A stretch of 6,484 nucleotides of DNA from the NCBI GenBank assembly GCA_013694495.1, contig JACDCH010000354.1, positions 1-6,484 of the forward strand, given 5' to 3'. Below are positions 6,004 through 6,484 of the stretch, one piece after another. Under the pieces are notes generated by a model that did no database searches, was not told the origin of the DNA, and was given only the letters and a program-made list of their open reading frames with translations. Positions within the stretch are counted from its first letter, which is position 1. Each line of letters starts with the position of its first letter. The position numbers were made by a program, and so were the translations under genes. Source of the stretch: Acidimicrobiia bacterium. Its GTDB lineage: Bacteria; Actinomycetota; Acidimicrobiia; Acidimicrobiales; JACDCH01.

Positions 6004-6044
6004 GCGACGGCGCCCTCCCCGCCGAGGGCGCCGTCGCCCCTTTT
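6004..6044 (+). terminator. Strong intrinsic terminator after nth
   Basis: A perfect 14-base stem (GCGACGGCGCCCTC at 6004-6017 with GAGGGCGCCGTCGC at 6024-6037) and a 6-base loop are followed by CCC and four T (6041-6044). This is the clearest Rho-independent terminator in the window and acts on plus-strand transcripts. It separates nth from the small gene at 6078 or attenuates read-through into it. Confidence 0.9.
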
Positions 6045-6077
6045 CGGGCCGGTGCGCCCGGACCGCCCCGCTCGCCG

Positions 6078-6287
6078 ATGACCGCCGCCGCCCACCACGA
6101 CCCCGACGCCGGCGCCCTTGAGGCCGTCCGCACCGGCCTGGAGCAGCTCATGGAGCGCATCGTCGACATCGCCGACGCCCGCCGCGTCGACCCCGACGAG
6201 CCCCTCGTCTCCGACCTCGACGAGCTCGAGCGGTCGCTCAAGGTGGCCCTGCGCCGCCTCGACCGCATCCTCCGCCGGGTCGCCTGA
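6078..6287 (+). CDS. Small helical hypothetical protein
   Basis: This 69-residue protein is not one I recognise. Nearly every codon ends in G or C, which supports real coding. Two likely amphipathic helices are visible (about 11-36 and 46-68), with hydrophobic residues at heptad-like spacing, the first more acidic and the second strongly basic at its end (RRLDRILRR). They are joined by an acidic, Pro-containing linker. There is no signal peptide, membrane segment or cysteine. A helical-hairpin or coiled-coil dimer, possibly a small partner or nucleoid-type protein, would fit, but no function can be assigned. No ribosome binding site precedes the ATG. It lies 33 bases after an intrinsic terminator and 83 bases before hisD, so it may be expressed by read-through or from an unseen promoter. 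Confidence 0.7.
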   Translation: MTAAAHHDPDAGALEAVRTGLEQLMERIVDIADARRVDPDEPLVSDLDELERSLKVALRRLDRILRRVA

Positions 6288-6315
6288 CCCGCTGCCGCCC
6301 GTCGACCGACCCACC

Positions 6316-6349
6316 GGGGCGGGGATACGGGCTCGGGGCGGGGGAGGGG
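6316..6349 (+). other. G-quadruplex-type G tract upstream of hisD
   Basis: Six runs of three to five G (6316-6319, 6321-6324, 6329-6331, 6335-6338, 6340-6344, 6346-6349) are separated by spacers of one, four, three, one and one bases. This satisfies the usual four-run quadruplex pattern on the non-template strand. The tract ends eight bases before the hisD -10 box, so it covers the position where a -35 element would lie. Confidence 0.6.
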
Positions 6350-6356
6350 CCGCTCG

Positions 6357-6362
6357 TAGGAT
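6357..6362 (+). promoter_or_regulatory. Candidate -10 box of hisD (leaderless)
   Basis: TAGGAT fits TAnnnT and ends eight bases before the GTG start codon at 6371, placing the transcription start at or within two bases of the codon. No ribosome binding site is present next to the GTG, in agreement with a leaderless mRNA. Confidence 0.5.
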
Positions 6363-6370
6363 CCTCGGCC

Positions 6371-6484
6371 GTGCTGACGCGACTGGACCTGCGGGGCGTC
6401 GCCGACGCCGACCTCGCCGGCCGCCTGCCGCGCCCGAACGCCGCCGGCGACGAGCCCGTGGCCGCCGTCCGGTCGATCCTCGCC
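6371..6484 (+). CDS. hisD: Histidinol dehydrogenase, 5' end only
   Basis: The first 38 codons are present; the gene runs off the window. HisD is the zinc enzyme that carries out the last two steps of histidine biosynthesis, oxidising L-histidinol to L-histidine with two NAD+. The recognisable part is the N-terminus: LTRLDLRG, then a short variable stretch, LPRP, and the beginning of the AVRSILA helix. This matches the pattern of actinobacterial HisD proteins, which begin close to MLTRIDLRG. Catalytic and zinc-binding residues lie beyond the window edge. GTG at 6371 is the start because the conserved N-terminus begins directly there. The upstream -10 box suggests a leaderless transcript. The assignment rests on a short segment but that segment is distinctive. 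Confidence 0.82.
   Translation, partial: MLTRLDLRGVADADLAGRLPRPNAAGDEPVAAVRSILA

Noticed and set aside
3965..6268. A 767-codon minus-strand frame extending the P450 N-terminus across nth
   Set aside because: The extension is antisense to nth and the small gene and has shadow-type composition. P450 similarity starts at the ATG at 5206.

Overview
The window is GC-rich, with G or C at nearly every third codon position. It has GTG starts at fetA and hisD, TAnnnT -10 boxes close to start codons, a proteinase-K-type secreted protease, an actinobacterial-style P450 and a hisD start like those of mycobacteria. Together these suggest a high-GC actinomycetote. A deep lineage such as Acidimicrobiia would fit, but that is inference and not shown by any marker gene here.

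Layout: 1-191 is upstream sequence holding a perfect GC hairpin (44-62), an imperfect palindrome (90-123) and a possible -10 box. 192-1460 (+) encodes a secreted subtilisin-like serine protease with a propeptide and a poly-proline C-terminal tail. 1461-1833 is a 373-base gap between convergent genes that holds several inverted repeats and no convincing gene. 1834-5206 is a tight four-gene minus-strand operon, transcribed as cytochrome P450, TetR regulator, FetA-like ABC ATPase, FetB-like permease. Two of its junctions are TGATG stop/start overlaps and the third gap is 12 bases. 5207-5266 is a divergent promoter region with a 14-base inverted repeat sitting exactly between candidate -35 and -10 boxes of the P450 promoter. 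5267-5947 (+) is endonuclease III (nth). 5948-6077 holds a -10-like box, a GC hairpin and a textbook intrinsic terminator. 6078-6287 (+) encodes a small, unrecognised helical protein. 6371-6484 (+) is the 5' end of hisD, preceded by a G-quadruplex-type tract and a -10 box placed for leaderless transcription.

How the genes may work together: the TetR protein probably binds the 5220-5233 palindrome and controls its own operon. This would place an iron/metal-efflux type ABC pair (FetAB family) under the same switch as a P450. nth (base-excision repair) and hisD (histidine biosynthesis) are housekeeping genes on the opposite strand. The most distinctive items are the P450-TetR-FetAB operon with its operator architecture, the His/acidic repeat tail on FetA, and the tandem-hairpin leader between nth and the 69-residue gene. 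No CRISPR array, insertion sequence, tRNA or rRNA gene was seen.
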